From positions 310,001 through 374,000 of the forward strand of contig CANMXN010000002.1 of assembly GCA_947501885.1 (NCBI GenBank): a stretch of 64,000 nt of DNA. Direction: 5' to 3'. The position numbers and the translations under genes are program-made. The notes under the pieces were generated by a model. The model saw only the letters and a program-made list of their open reading frames with translations. It made no database searches and was not told the DNA's origin. This document shows positions 26,530-36,002 of this stretch, in pieces; position 1 is the first letter of the stretch; each line of letters starts with the position of its first letter. The stretch comes from an uncultured Sphingorhabdus sp. (GTDB lineage Bacteria > Pseudomonadota > Alphaproteobacteria > Sphingomonadales > Sphingomonadaceae).

Positions 26530-28599
26530 TTATAATCCAAATTCTGATTTTAAAATATCAACAGTCAATAATTGCGGTAACGTTTTTGGTTCCGTATTAA
26601 GATCGCTGCTTGATCTAAAATATAGATAAAGCGGTACACCAGCACTGCCATATTGATATAGAATATTCGCTATCTCTGGGTTACGGCGGGTAAAATCACC
26701 TTCCATAAGGATAATATCATTATCATTCAGCAATTTCGCTGTCTCTTCGCGTTGGATGGCCGAAGCCTCATTAACTTTGCAGGTAACGCACCAATCAGCG
26801 GTAAAATAAAGGAAAACTGCCTTACCCTCTTGTCGGTATTTCCTTAATTTTTCTTTATCATAAGGTACAGTCTGAACATATTTCTTTGTATCATTACGTG
26901 CCGATGCTCTGGTATCTGTTATAAGCACACCGCCAATAGCCCAAAAGCCCAAAGCCGCAATAACAATAGTAAATGCTATTTTTAGATTTTGTTTTTGCTG
27001 ACGTCGGATATAAAATATTAAAGCAAGAGTTAATAATAATGCCGCAGCACCAATTAGCATCGCTTCATTACCGCCAACTCGGCCCAACAACCAAAATAAA
27101 GCTATTGCCGTCAAAGCCATAGGTATGGCCATAATTTTACGCAATGTCTCCATCCAAGGCCCAGCCTTAGGCATTTTTTCACGCAGAATCCGAACATAAG
27201 CGATTAACAAATAAGGTAATGCAAGACCAAAACCGAGGCCAAAGAATAGCATCATAGCTTGATAGGCAGGCAATATAAGAGCAGCCCCAAGCGCAACCGC
27301 CATAAAAGGCCCTGTGCATGGCGTCGCAATGAATGCAGCCAATACGCCTGTCCAAAATGAACCAGTAGATCCTTGGGTTAATTCCTGACCCACTGAAATA
27401 CTCGAAAGTTCATACAATCCCATCAGATTAAAAGTTATCAGCAGCATTAAAATAAAGAGTGCGAAAAGCATAGCAGGTGATTGCAGTTGGAAAGCCCAAC
27501 CAATTTGTTCACCGCCAGCGCGCAGCAAAAGCAACATTGCACCAAGCGCCATAGTGCTCAAGATCACACCTGCACTATAGTATAAGGCTTCACGTTTTGC
27601 GGCTTTATCATCTTGCCCCAATTTTGCGAGTGAGAGCGCTTTTAAACCAATAATGGGAAAGACGCATGGCATAAGGTTTAATATAATCCCTCCCAATATA
27701 GCCGATAGTAAGAGCAGAGCAACGGCGCCAAAACCATCATCGACACCTTCAGTAAAACCGCCTTTTACAATACCAGATTCAGCAATTAATTCTATGCCAT
27801 AGGTTGGCGCAATCTGCATGATACCGCCAAACTCTGTAGTGAATGTATCGGGCGCATATTCATCAAGCGATGTGGTAACGATAAGCATATCACCATCGCG
27901 CATGATCTGCTGCGGCGCTTGATAATTAATCAACTGGTCAACTTTTGGGAAAAAATAGGGACTTTCTATTGCAGCATTGGCTGGTAATGGGATCGCAATA
28001 GCAATCTCTTTATCTTTAATTTGATAGGTAGCTTTTTGATCCAATGGTATTGCAAGTTTGGACCGATACTCCCCAAAACGCGAGAGGTCTGTATCATTAA
28101 TACTACCATCGCCCGCAACAAGTGTTAGCGACAATATGTCATGCTCAGGCACACAAATACGGTCTGTACAAGCTAACCAATCGGCTTCAACACTAATGGG
28201 GATAGATGTTCCAACTGCGATAGATTTGTCGATTATAAGGTCAACCAAAAAACTATGTTGGCCTTCATAGGTAAAGTTCATCAAATCGCTAATAATAAGC
28301 CTATCTGGTATAGGGAAACGCGGTTTTCCAGCTGTAATACCATCTGGCAACGTCCAATTAAGCTGCAAACCAACACCTGCATCACCAGGGTTTTCCCAAT
28401 AACCATGCCATCCTTCATCGGGTGACATTACTATTGCAATAGTAACCTTTGAATCAGGTGCTGGGCTTGTTGTTTCCGCTTCTAATTGAGCCTTAATATT
28501 AAGCGGGAAATCACCAATTTGCGCATGTGCATTGCTGCCTAAAAACAACAATGCCAGACAAGATAACATTATAATGCGCAAATGATTGAGGGACATCAT
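26530..28599 (-). CDS. dsbD: Thiol:disulfide interchange protein DsbD
   Basis: Inner-membrane protein that carries electrons from cytoplasmic thioredoxin to the periplasm. The 689 residues have a signal peptide (to about 26, SNAHAQ) and a periplasmic N-terminal domain with a cysteine pair in DWLACTDRICVPEHD (about 144-149). The eight-helix CcdA-like core contains the paired cysteines in LNLMPCVFPIIG and AFIATPCTGPFM. The C-terminal thioredoxin-like domain has the active site CVTC at about 603-606. All three redox pairs are present. It is transcribed away from the beta-helix gene's stop by about 80 bp. Confidence 0.96.
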   Translation of the reverse strand: MMSLNHLRIIMLSCLALLFLGSNAHAQIGDFPLNIKAQLEAETTSPAPDSKVTIAIVMSPDEGWHGYWENPGDAGVGLQLNWTLPDGITAGKPRFPIPDRLIISDLMNFTYEGQHSFLVDLIIDKSIAVGTSIPISVEADWLACTDRICVPEHDILSLTLVAGDGSINDTDLSRFGEYRSKLAIPLDQKATYQIKDKEIAIAIPLPANAAIESPYFFPKVDQLINYQAPQQIMRDGDMLIVTTSLDEYAPDTFTTEFGGIMQIAPTYGIELIAESGIVKGGFTEGVDDGFGAVALLLLSAILGGIILNLMPCVFPIIGLKALSLAKLGQDDKAAKREALYYSAGVILSTMALGAMLLLLRAGGEQIGWAFQLQSPAMLFALFILMLLITFNLMGLYELSSISVGQELTQGSTGSFWTGVLAAFIATPCTGPFMAVALGAALILPAYQAMMLFFGLGFGLALPYLLIAYVRILREKMPKAGPWMETLRKIMAIPMALTAIALFWLLGRVGGNEAMLIGAAALLLTLALIFYIRRQQKQNLKIAFTIVIAALGFWAIGGVLITDTRASARNDTKKYVQTVPYDKEKLRKYRQEGKAVFLYFTADWCVTCKVNEASAIQREETAKLLNDNDIILMEGDFTRRNPEIANILYQYGSAGVPLYLYFRSSSDLNTEPKTLPQLLTVDILKSEFGL

Positions 28600-28676
28600 A
28601 TTAGCTTTGTAAGCATGAACCTTAATTTTGCAAAGCCATCAAATAATTTATTTGCAAAAAATATATGCAAAGCGCT

Positions 28677-29624
28677 TTAGCGTTCTTCATATCGTTTTAA
28701 TTGCGCGCCAAGACGATTGGATTGTAACGCGATAGTATCACGCGACCAATTGGCTAAAAACACACTATTACGCTGTATACCTGGTGCGATACGCGCATCA
28801 TTATTGGTCACTGCTAAGCCATTGCTACTATTAACTTTACCTTCAGCAGCAATCGCAATAAAGGCGCTATAATTTTCTTTATCCTTGCCTTGCACAAAAA
28901 CATTACGGTCGATTTTACCTACCGAGCCTGCTGGCAGATCAATCATATAATTGGTGGTTTTTCCGCGTACATCATCAAAGGCATTATTACTGATATCAAC
29001 CCGCGCACTGCGGCTTTTAACATAATGGCCGCCATTGCCTTTTTCAAAACGCGTATTGGTTACTTTAAGCGATCCATAAACACCAACATAGATACTATGC
29101 GCACAAGAAAGTCCTCGATCACAACGTCCTAGACCAGAGAATGTTGATTGATTAATGGTGATAGCACCATTGCCATCATTCGCAGTTAAAATGCCTTGTT
29201 CGCTGTTACGAAATACAGAGCGCGTAACATTTAAGTTGCCTTTTTCTAGACGAATACCCGCGCCATTCGCATCTGGCACAGCGATATTTTGGAAAATAAT
29301 ACCATCAACGCTAGCACTGCGTCCGCGCAGTACCAATGTGGCCTTGCGCTCACATACCGCATTATCAAAAATTACGCGGCCAGGTACGGCTGCGCGATAG
29401 GTAACATTGCCCGCTGTTTGGACCGCACAGTCAGCATATCGACCTTCAGCAATTATAATTGTCCCTGTTCCGCCACCAATAGCCTTAACTGCTGCTGCTA
29501 GACTGTTATAACTTTTGCCCTTTTCAGGCACTTGGAAAAGTCCACCCGATTGGGCAGAAACAGGACTAATGGATAAAAGACCTGTTGTGATTAGAGATGC
29601 AATTGCAATTTTCTTAATGGTCAT
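28677..29624 (-). CDS. Secreted right-handed parallel beta-helix protein
   Basis: Exported 315-residue protein with signal peptide (cleavage near SPVSAQ). The body is a run of short strands with Asn- and Gly-rich turns (GNLNVTRSVFRNSEQ, LKVTNTRFEKGN, VDISNNAFDDVRG), typical of pectate-lyase-like beta-helix repeats. No polysaccharide-lyase catalytic residues were recognised, so binding or hydrolysis of a glycan is only a guess. There are two cysteine pairs in the N-terminal half. It lies alone between dsbD and the methionine operon. Confidence 0.8.
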   Translation of the reverse strand: MTIKKIAIASLITTGLLSISPVSAQSGGLFQVPEKGKSYNSLAAAVKAIGGGTGTIIIAEGRYADCAVQTAGNVTYRAAVPGRVIFDNAVCERKATLVLRGRSASVDGIIFQNIAVPDANGAGIRLEKGNLNVTRSVFRNSEQGILTANDGNGAITINQSTFSGLGRCDRGLSCAHSIYVGVYGSLKVTNTRFEKGNGGHYVKSRSARVDISNNAFDDVRGKTTNYMIDLPAGSVGKIDRNVFVQGKDKENYSAFIAIAAEGKVNSSNGLAVTNNDARIAPGIQRNSVFLANWSRDTIALQSNRLGAQLKRYEER

Positions 29625-29757
29625 GACACGATCCTTATTTTATAAAACAATTGATTCTTACATATCATAATTATTGCCAATGACTAGGCAATTAACCAGA
29701 TATTACAAATGCTGTGCCGTGATCGGACATATGATTATATCTTTATGAATAGCATGG

Positions 29758-32373
29758 TTAGTCATTTAAATTAGGGCGTAACCATTGTTTTGCTTTATCC
29801 AAAGTAACGCCTCGACGCGCTGCATAATCGGCAACTTGGTCATCATCAATACGCGCCACGCCAAAATATTCTGCCTGAGGATGAGCAAAGTAAAATCCAG
29901 AAACCGCTGCTGTCGGTAGCATCGCAAAACTACTAGTTAACGAAATTCCCGTATTTTCCTGTGCATTGAGCAAATCAAATAAAGCTGGTTTAATGCTATG
30001 GTCTGGACAAGCAGGATAACCTGGTGCTGGCCTAATACCCTGATATTGTTCTTGAATTAATGCTTTATTATCAAGCGCCTCATCATCTGCATAACCCCAT
30101 AAATCGGTACGGATATGACGATGCATCGCTTCCGCAAAAGCCTCGGCTAATCGATCGGCTAATGCTTTTAACAATATGCTGTTATAATCATCTTTATCTG
30201 CCTCAAAGCGCGCCACATGCTCATCAATCCCATGTCCAGCCGTTACAGCAAATCCGCCTATCCAATCATCTGATGTATCGATAAAATCGGCCAAGCACAT
30301 ATTGGCCTTTCCCGTCCGTTTATTCACTTGTTGCCGCAACATGGGTATGCAAATTTCTTCATTATCGGGAGCAATGTAAATATCATCGCCCTCACTGCGC
30401 GCTCGCCATAATCCTGCGACACCTTTTGCAGTAAGCCATTTTTCAGCAATGATCGTATCTAGCATTTTTTGCGCATCTTTAAACAAATCACTCGCGCTTT
30501 CGCCCACCACTTCATCGTTTAAGATCGTAGGATATGTACCTGCAAGCTCCCACGAACGAAAGAAAGGCGTCCAATCAATATATTGACGCAGATCATTTAA
30601 ATCCCAATCATCATAGACATGTAGGCCAGGTTTACTCGGTGCTGCGGGCTTGCGCGCCATATCAACGGAAAATTTATTAGCACGCGCATCAGCAAGCGCA
30701 GTAAGTTTTTTCGCCGTTTTACCAGCACGTGCGATGCGCACCTCTTCATAATCTGCGCGAGTGTCAGCAATATATTTCTCGGCTAAAGTATCGCTAACCA
30801 AGGTCGAGACAACACCCACAGCTCTGCTAGCATCAAGCACATAAATTGTCGGACCACTATAAGCAGGCTCAATACGCAGAGCAGTATGCGTTTTTGAGGT
30901 TGTTGCTCCGCCAATGAGCAACGGCATAACCATGCCAGCACGCTCCATTTCTTCTGCCACCGTCACCATTTCATCGAGAGATGGCGTGATTAATCCTGAT
31001 AATCCGATAATATCCGCATCATGGTCTTTGGCGGCCTTAATAATATCCATCCACGGCACCATTACACCCAAGTCAATAACTTCAAAGCCATTACATTGCA
31101 GCACAACACCAACGATATTTTTGCCAATATCATGTACATCGCCCTTAACGGTGGCCATGATAATCTTGCCCTTACCTTTGGCTCCTTCTTCTTTCGCGGC
31201 TTCTATATAAGGCAGCAAATGACCCACAGCTTTTTTCATAACACGTGCTGATTTCACCACTTGTGGCAAGAACATTTTGCCAGATCCGAACAAATCCCCC
31301 ACAACATTCATGCCGTCCATCAACGGCCCTTCGATCACCTCAATAGGACGCGCTTTCAATAGTCTGGCTTCTTCGGTATCCTCGATAATGTGGGCATCGA
31401 TACCTTTAACCAATGCATATTCAAGCCGCTTAACTACATCTAGGCTGCGCCATTCAGCGGCTTCTTTTTCGGCCTTTGCATCTTTGCCGCGATAAGTCTC
31501 GGCCAAAGCAATAAGATTTTCGGTTGCATTGCCGCCATCTTTGGGAGAGCGGTTTAAGATGACATCTTCGCACGCTTCGCGCAATTTGGGATCAATCGTG
31601 TCATAAACATCCAACTGCCCCGCATTCACAATCGCCATGTCCATACCAGCTGGTATTGCATGATAAAGAAAAATAGAATGCATGGCACGGCGCACAGGCT
31701 CATTGCCCCGAAAGCTAAAGGATAGATTGGATAAGCCGCCCGATATATGCACATGCGGGCAAGTAGCAGTAATTTCCTTAGCGGCTTCGATAAAATCAAC
31801 ACCATAATTGTCATGTTCTTCGATACCTGTCGCAACTGCAAAAACATTAGGGTCAAATATAATATCTTCAGGAGGAAAACCGATATTAATAAGCAATTTA
31901 TAAGCGCGCTGGCATATCTCAACCTTGCGCTCTTTGGTGTCGGCCTGTCCCACTTCATCAAAAGCCATCACAACAACAGCCGCGCCATAAGCCATGCAAA
32001 GCTGGGCATATTTTATAAACTCTGCTTCACCTTCTTTCATCGAAATACTATTGACGATAGGCTTGCCAGAAACACATTTCAGGCCCGCTTCAATCACGCT
32101 CCATTTCGATGAATCAATCATCACGGGCACACGCGCTATATCTGGCTCGGCCGCCATTAATTTAAGGAAGGTGGTCATTGCGTGCTGCGCATCAAGCAAG
32201 CCTTCATCCATATTGACGTCAATAATCTGCGCACCATTTTCAACCTGTTGCCGTGCAACCTCAATAGCCGCTTCATAATCATCATTGAGGATAAGTTTTT
32301 TAAAACGCGCACTGCCTGTGACATTGGTACGTTCGCCAACATTGACGAAAGATGAGCCTTGATTTTTTATCAT
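29758..32373 (-). CDS. metH: Cobalamin-dependent methionine synthase, folate/B12/activation part
   Basis: Second half of a split MetH, 871 residues. The pterin-binding domain (about 1-270) starts [17 protein letters not shown] and has the [15 protein letters not shown] [11 protein letters not shown] motif. The cobalamin domain carries the B12 ligand His near residue 414 in [11 protein letters not shown], then [13 protein letters not shown]. The activation domain (about 550-871) shows [20 protein letters not shown] and the [12 protein letters not shown] motif that binds AdoMet. The homocysteine domain is the separate gene upstream, 11 bp away, with AGAGAGA as ribosome site. Splitting MetH at this point is usual in sphingomonads, as far as I remember. 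Confidence 0.96.
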   Translation of the reverse strand: MIKNQGSSFVNVGERTNVTGSARFKKLILNDDYEAAIEVARQQVENGAQIIDVNMDEGLLDAQHAMTTFLKLMAAEPDIARVPVMIDSSKWSVIEAGLKCVSGKPIVNSISMKEGEAEFIKYAQLCMAYGAAVVVMAFDEVGQADTKERKVEICQRAYKLLINIGFPPEDIIFDPNVFAVATGIEEHDNYGVDFIEAAKEITATCPHVHISGGLSNLSFSFRGNEPVRRAMHSIFLYHAIPAGMDMAIVNAGQLDVYDTIDPKLREACEDVILNRSPKDGGNATENLIALAETYRGKDAKAEKEAAEWRSLDVVKRLEYALVKGIDAHIIEDTEEARLLKARPIEVIEGPLMDGMNVVGDLFGSGKMFLPQVVKSARVMKKAVGHLLPYIEAAKEEGAKGKGKIIMATVKGDVHDIGKNIVGVVLQCNGFEVIDLGVMVPWMDIIKAAKDHDADIIGLSGLITPSLDEMVTVAEEMERAGMVMPLLIGGATTSKTHTALRIEPAYSGPTIYVLDASRAVGVVSTLVSDTLAEKYIADTRADYEEVRIARAGKTAKKLTALADARANKFSVDMARKPAAPSKPGLHVYDDWDLNDLRQYIDWTPFFRSWELAGTYPTILNDEVVGESASDLFKDAQKMLDTIIAEKWLTAKGVAGLWRARSEGDDIYIAPDNEEICIPMLRQQVNKRTGKANMCLADFIDTSDDWIGGFAVTAGHGIDEHVARFEADKDDYNSILLKALADRLAEAFAEAMHRHIRTDLWGYADDEALDNKALIQEQYQGIRPAPGYPACPDHSIKPALFDLLNAQENTGISLTSSFAMLPTAAVSGFYFAHPQAEYFGVARIDDDQVADYAARRGVTLDKAKQWLRPNLND

Positions 32374-32384
32374 ATTGTCTCTCT

Positions 32385-33440
32385 TTAAGCACTCATGACA
32401 AAGGGCTCGAGACCCGATAATCGTGTTAGCACTGGCACGGTTGGAATATCTCTAGGCACGGCATCTTTTACCGCCTTAGCAATGGCAGCAATATGAGCAG
32501 GCGTTGTACCGCAACATCCGCCAACAATATTAACCAAGCCTTCTTCAGTCCAATGCTTGATTAAATCGGCTGTTTGTTCAGGCAGTTCATCATATTCACC
32601 CAAATCATTAGGCAAGCCAGCGTTAGGATAGGCCATAATCAACGCGTCTGCATTTTTGGATAATTCCGTCAAAAAAGGGCGAAGCAAATCTGCACCAAAT
32701 GAACAATTTAAACCGATGGTAAGCGGCTTTACATGACGTATTGCATTCCAAAAACCTTCAACTGTATGACCTGATAAATTACGCCCTGCCATATCTGTTA
32801 TCGTCATGGAAATCATAATCGGCACATCACGTCCGCTGGCATCAGCCGCTTCTTTAGCTGCCATCGCCGCACATTTGGCATTCAGCGTATCGAATATGGT
32901 TTCTATCAACAAAAAATCTACCCCACCTTCGATCAACGCATCACATTGCTCACGATAGACATTTTTTAAATAATCAAAATCAATCTCACGATAACCTGGG
33001 TCATTAACATCAGGAGATAATGATAAGGTCTTATTCGTAGGGCCAATTGCACCGGCTACCAAACGGCGAATACCGTCCGCAGCTTGCGCATCATCAGCCG
33101 CTTCACGAGCTAATTTTGCCGAAGATATATTTAGCTCTCTCACCAAATGTTCGCATCCATAATCAGCCATGCTAATCTTGGTGGCACTAAAACTATTGGT
33201 TTCGATAATATCTGCGCCTGCATCTAAATAGGCTCTATGCACATCCTTCACAATGTCAGGCTGCGTGATGGAAAGCAGATCATTATTGCCCTTTTGGTCC
33301 ATAGCGAGATCAAGATTACCGCGGTAGTCAGCCTCTTCAAGCTTATATGATTGGATCGCTGTACCATAGCCACCATCAAAGACCATGATACGCCTTTTAG
33401 CAGTTTGGCGAATATAATCTGCTGGAGAGAGAATGCTCAT
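32385..33440 (-). CDS. Homocysteine S-methyltransferase domain of split MetH
   Basis: N-terminal, homocysteine-binding part of methionine synthase, as a separate protein of 351 residues. The start at 33440 ([10 protein letters not shown]) overlaps the metF stop by 4 bp (ATGA); the longer frame from 33482 is not used. The zinc-binding cysteines are in GLNCSFGAD and the [11 protein letters not shown] pair near the C-terminus. The opening [12 protein letters not shown] is typical of the family. It must work with the folate/B12 part downstream; together they equal a full MetH. Confidence 0.94.
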   Translation of the reverse strand: MSILSPADYIRQTAKRRIMVFDGGYGTAIQSYKLEEADYRGNLDLAMDQKGNNDLLSITQPDIVKDVHRAYLDAGADIIETNSFSATKISMADYGCEHLVRELNISSAKLAREAADDAQAADGIRRLVAGAIGPTNKTLSLSPDVNDPGYREIDFDYLKNVYREQCDALIEGGVDFLLIETIFDTLNAKCAAMAAKEAADASGRDVPIMISMTITDMAGRNLSGHTVEGFWNAIRHVKPLTIGLNCSFGADLLRPFLTELSKNADALIMAYPNAGLPNDLGEYDELPEQTADLIKHWTEEGLVNIVGGCCGTTPAHIAAIAKAVKDAVPRDIPTVPVLTRLSGLEPFVMSA

Positions 33441-34354
33441 GATGCAATGCTGCCTTTTGGTCGTTTGCCAAGGAGATGACAAATTGCGTAAGATAATTCA
33501 CTGCGGTTGAGTGTATAAAAATGGAAATGCCGCACCCCCCCTGCATAGAGATTTTGACACATCTCAGCGGCAATAGTAGCAGCGATAAGCTGTCTCGCTG
33601 CGGGATGTTCATCTAAACCTTCGAATAAATCATTCATCCAGACAGGGATTTGCGCACCACACATAGCGGCAAATTTGCGTGTCTGGCTAACATTAGATAC
33701 TGGCAAAATTCCTGGCACCAACTCCGCATCAATATGGGCTGCTGCGGCTGCGTCTCTAAAACGAAAAAATGCATCGGGCGAGAAGAAAAATTGTGTGATA
33801 GCGCGGCTTGCTCCTGCATCTAATTTGCGTTTTAAATTATCCAAATCACTTTGCGCGCAATCGGCCTCTGGGTGCGTTTCAGGGTAAGCCGCCACTGATA
33901 TATCAAAATCGGCAATTTCTTTAAGGCCTTTGACCAATTCGGCGGCGCTCGCATAGCCCTCTGGATGCGGAGTAAATTGTTGCCCTTCGCTGGGTGGGTC
34001 TCCGCGCAAAGCGACAATATGACGCACGCCAGCCTGCCAATAGGCTTCTGCTATTTCACGAATCTCAGCCTTGCTAGCCTCAACACAGGTAAGATGCGCC
34101 GCCGCCGCTATATTGGTTTCCTTAGCGATACGAGCAACCGTGTTATGAGTGCGCTCGCGTGTTGACCCACCCGCACCATAAGTTACCGATACAAAGCGCG
34201 GTTCCAGTGGTTCTAATGTTTTAATGCTGCTCCACAGAGTGGTTTCCATCTTTTCAGACTTTGGAGGAAAAAATTCAAAAGAAATTTCCGCATCACCTGG
34301 CAAACCAGCGAATAAAGGGGCATGAGTAGAATTGCTATCTGCATCAGCGTTCAT
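33437..34354 (-). CDS. metF: 5,10-Methylenetetrahydrofolate reductase
   Basis: FAD enzyme that makes 5-methyl-THF for MetH. The 305-residue protein shows ISFEFFPPKSEKME at the start, VSVTYGAGGSTRERT, AAHLTCVEASK and HIVALRGDPP, all classic MetF blocks, with the FAD-binding regions intact. It overlaps both neighbours by 4 bp (ATGA): the ArsR-type gene upstream and the MetH homocysteine domain downstream. This tight coupling supports a dedicated methionine-cycle operon. Confidence 0.97.
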   Translation of the reverse strand: MNADADSNSTHAPLFAGLPGDAEISFEFFPPKSEKMETTLWSSIKTLEPLEPRFVSVTYGAGGSTRERTHNTVARIAKETNIAAAAHLTCVEASKAEIREIAEAYWQAGVRHIVALRGDPPSEGQQFTPHPEGYASAAELVKGLKEIADFDISVAAYPETHPEADCAQSDLDNLKRKLDAGASRAITQFFFSPDAFFRFRDAAAAAHIDAELVPGILPVSNVSQTRKFAAMCGAQIPVWMNDLFEGLDEHPAARQLIAATIAAEMCQNLYAGGVRHFHFYTLNRSELSYAICHLLGKRPKGSIAS

Positions 34355-35415
34355 TTTACGACTTTCAATGTAGAGGCTCTATGGGACGGCCTTATGCTGT
34401 TTGACGTCCGCAATCTCCTCTGGCCTAATTTGGCTTGGAAATCTGAATTTCCATGATGTGCTTTGATTTTTTTTTGACCCAACCAAATTGATACGGTCAA
34501 AGCCTCGCTATCCATTTTCTTACTTGGTAATGCGACATAATGAGCCAGATGAATATTGGCTTGTTCGAAAATTTCTTCGATCGCTTCTTTTGAAAAACCA
34601 AGGCGTGCATGCGCATGATTTTTGCGCAATTCTTCGACATTATGCGATGAAAAGTCGACGATCATCAAGCGGCCATTATCACGCAAGACACGCGATGCTT
34701 CTGTTATGACACGTTGAGGGTTTTGAGCATAGTGCAAGACTTGATGCAAAATTAATGTATCGAAACTGCCATCATCAATCGGCAAAGCATTAAAGTCACC
34801 AAGCATAACATCGATAACATTGCCAATTTTTTCCGTTATTTGATCAAATTTTGTTCGTGCAACACGCAACATTTCTGGGCTATTATCCAATGCTACAATA
34901 TGATTGCTCTGATCCGCAAACAGCTCTGCTATGCGGCCCGTCCCAGTGCCAACATCCAATAATCTACCTAATGATGATGCGCTTAATATGCGCTGCATTT
35001 CATCTTCTACTTCAATTTCAGGAATATGTAATGATCGGATTTGATCCCATTCCTGCGCATGTTTAGCAAAATATATTTCCGCCATTTCGGCTCGAGAAGA
35101 GCGCACTTTCTCTAATTTTTCCATATCAGCTTTAACAGTTGCAGAAGCTAAAATATCAGGACTTTGTAATATTGAGTTCAGAGCCTCTAGCTGTAGATAT
35201 GTACCCGATCGCAGGAAGACCCAACTGCCCTCTTTGCGGCGTTCAATAATATTTGCTTCATCTAATATTCGGATATGGCGCGACACGCGTGGTTGGCTTT
35301 GGTCTAAAATTAAAGCCATTTCTCCGACAGATAATTCCATACGGCATACCAATAGCGCAATACGAAGACGCGTTGGATCGGCTAAAGCTCGCATAATATT
35401 GAGTAAATTATCCAT
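34351..35415 (-). CDS. ArsR-family regulator fused to a SAM-dependent methyltransferase
   Basis: Regulator of the metF-metH operon, by position. Residues 1-90 form an ArsR winged helix (ALADPTRLRIALLV, SVGEMALILDQSQPRVSRHIRIL). Residues 140-300 are a class I methyltransferase fold with motif I LLDVGTGTG (152-160) and ALDNSPEML. The only cysteine in the DNA-binding part is C24, so there is no arsenic CxC site. Family knowledge: related ArsR proteins such as SahR sense S-adenosylhomocysteine or SAM; by inference this protein senses the methyl cycle through its SAM fold. A perfect palindrome lies 8 bp before its ATG. The protein overlaps metF by 4 bp. Confidence 0.9.
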   Translation of the reverse strand: MDNLLNIMRALADPTRLRIALLVCRMELSVGEMALILDQSQPRVSRHIRILDEANIIERRKEGSWVFLRSGTYLQLEALNSILQSPDILASATVKADMEKLEKVRSSRAEMAEIYFAKHAQEWDQIRSLHIPEIEVEDEMQRILSASSLGRLLDVGTGTGRIAELFADQSNHIVALDNSPEMLRVARTKFDQITEKIGNVIDVMLGDFNALPIDDGSFDTLILHQVLHYAQNPQRVITEASRVLRDNGRLMIVDFSSHNVEELRKNHAHARLGFSKEAIEEIFEQANIHLAHYVALPSKKMDSEALTVSIWLGQKKIKAHHGNSDFQAKLGQRRLRTSNSIRPSHRASTLKVVK

Positions 35416-35423
35416 TACAATAT

Positions 35424-35452
35424 CATATAAAGATATCTTTATATGACGTCAA
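35424..35452 (-). promoter_or_regulatory. Methionine operon promoter with a nested palindromic operator
   Basis: The perfect 22-bp palindrome CATATAAAGATATCTTTA then TATG spans 35424-35445. On the minus strand TTGACG (35447-35452) and TATATG (35424-35429) are 17 bp apart and form a good promoter, so the operator covers the spacer and the -10 box. The predicted start (about 35417) is 2 bases before the ArsR ATG at 35415, with no ribosome site, so the mRNA is probably leaderless. A bound dimer would block RNA polymerase directly. Confidence 0.7.
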
Positions 35453-35563
35453 TGGAGGATATAGTAGATAGCTGCAAAATATAGTATCAAAAACAACGAG
35501 AATAATATTTGCGCTCTTTGAGTACGAATGGCATAATATAAGTATAAATTATTGAGGGTTAAT

Positions 35564-35812
35564 ATGAAAAAAATAATTATCACATGTATCGGAACTGCCT
35601 CACTGGCCCTAGCCGCTTGTAATAATGAAGAAGAAGTAATCGAAGAACCTGTTATTGAAGATGTAGAAACAAGTGAAGAAGATGCGCTTACGGAAGCCAT
35701 CGAAAATGCAGAAAGCGCGGCTGATGCTATGGGTAAAGAGTTGTCAGACGCTACTGCCCCTGAAGTAACAGCGCCTGTACCAACTGACAATGACAGCGAA
35801 AATGCTGAATAA
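35564..35812 (+). CDS. Small acidic lipoprotein
   Basis: An 82-residue protein with a signal peptide and lipobox ALAAC, followed by a strongly acidic, low-complexity tail (repeated Glu-Glu-Val and Glu-Asp-Ala segments). The start at 35564 is preceded by GAGGG at 35553-35557. No fold is predicted beyond helices. It is divergent from the methionine operon and overlaps the start of the next small lipoprotein. Confidence 0.65.
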   Translation: MKKIIITCIGTASLALAACNNEEEVIEEPVIEDVETSEEDALTEAIENAESAADAMGKELSDATAPEVTAPVPTDNDSENAE

Positions 35813-36002
35813 TAAATACAAACTAATCGCTGCCGCGCTAGTTGCAATGACATTTACATCATGCAGCGAAGACACTGAAGATGACCAAGAAAAGCAAGAT
35901 CAGATAAAGTTAGATGAAGCAGCGCGAAAATTAGACGAGCAAATGCCATCGGCACGAGCCGAGCGTATTAACAATGGAACTGATGAAACCAGCGTACAAT
36001 AA
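35802..36002 (+). CDS. Small lipoprotein
   Basis: A 66-residue lipoprotein (MLNNKYKLIAAALVAMTF, lipobox FTSC), then a charged helical tail with many Asp, Glu, Lys and Arg. It overlaps the preceding lipoprotein gene by 11 bp in a different frame. An alternative ATG lies at 35790. Its stop is immediately next to that of the beta-lactamase-like gene on the other strand. Function unknown. Confidence 0.55.
   Translation: MLNNKYKLIAAALVAMTFTSCSEDTEDDQEKQDQIKLDEAARKLDEQMPSARAERINNGTDETSVQ

Noticed and set aside
29758-33440. Split metH as a broken gene
   Set aside because: Both parts have full domain sets, separate ribosome sites and tight spacing; the split is a known arrangement, not damage.
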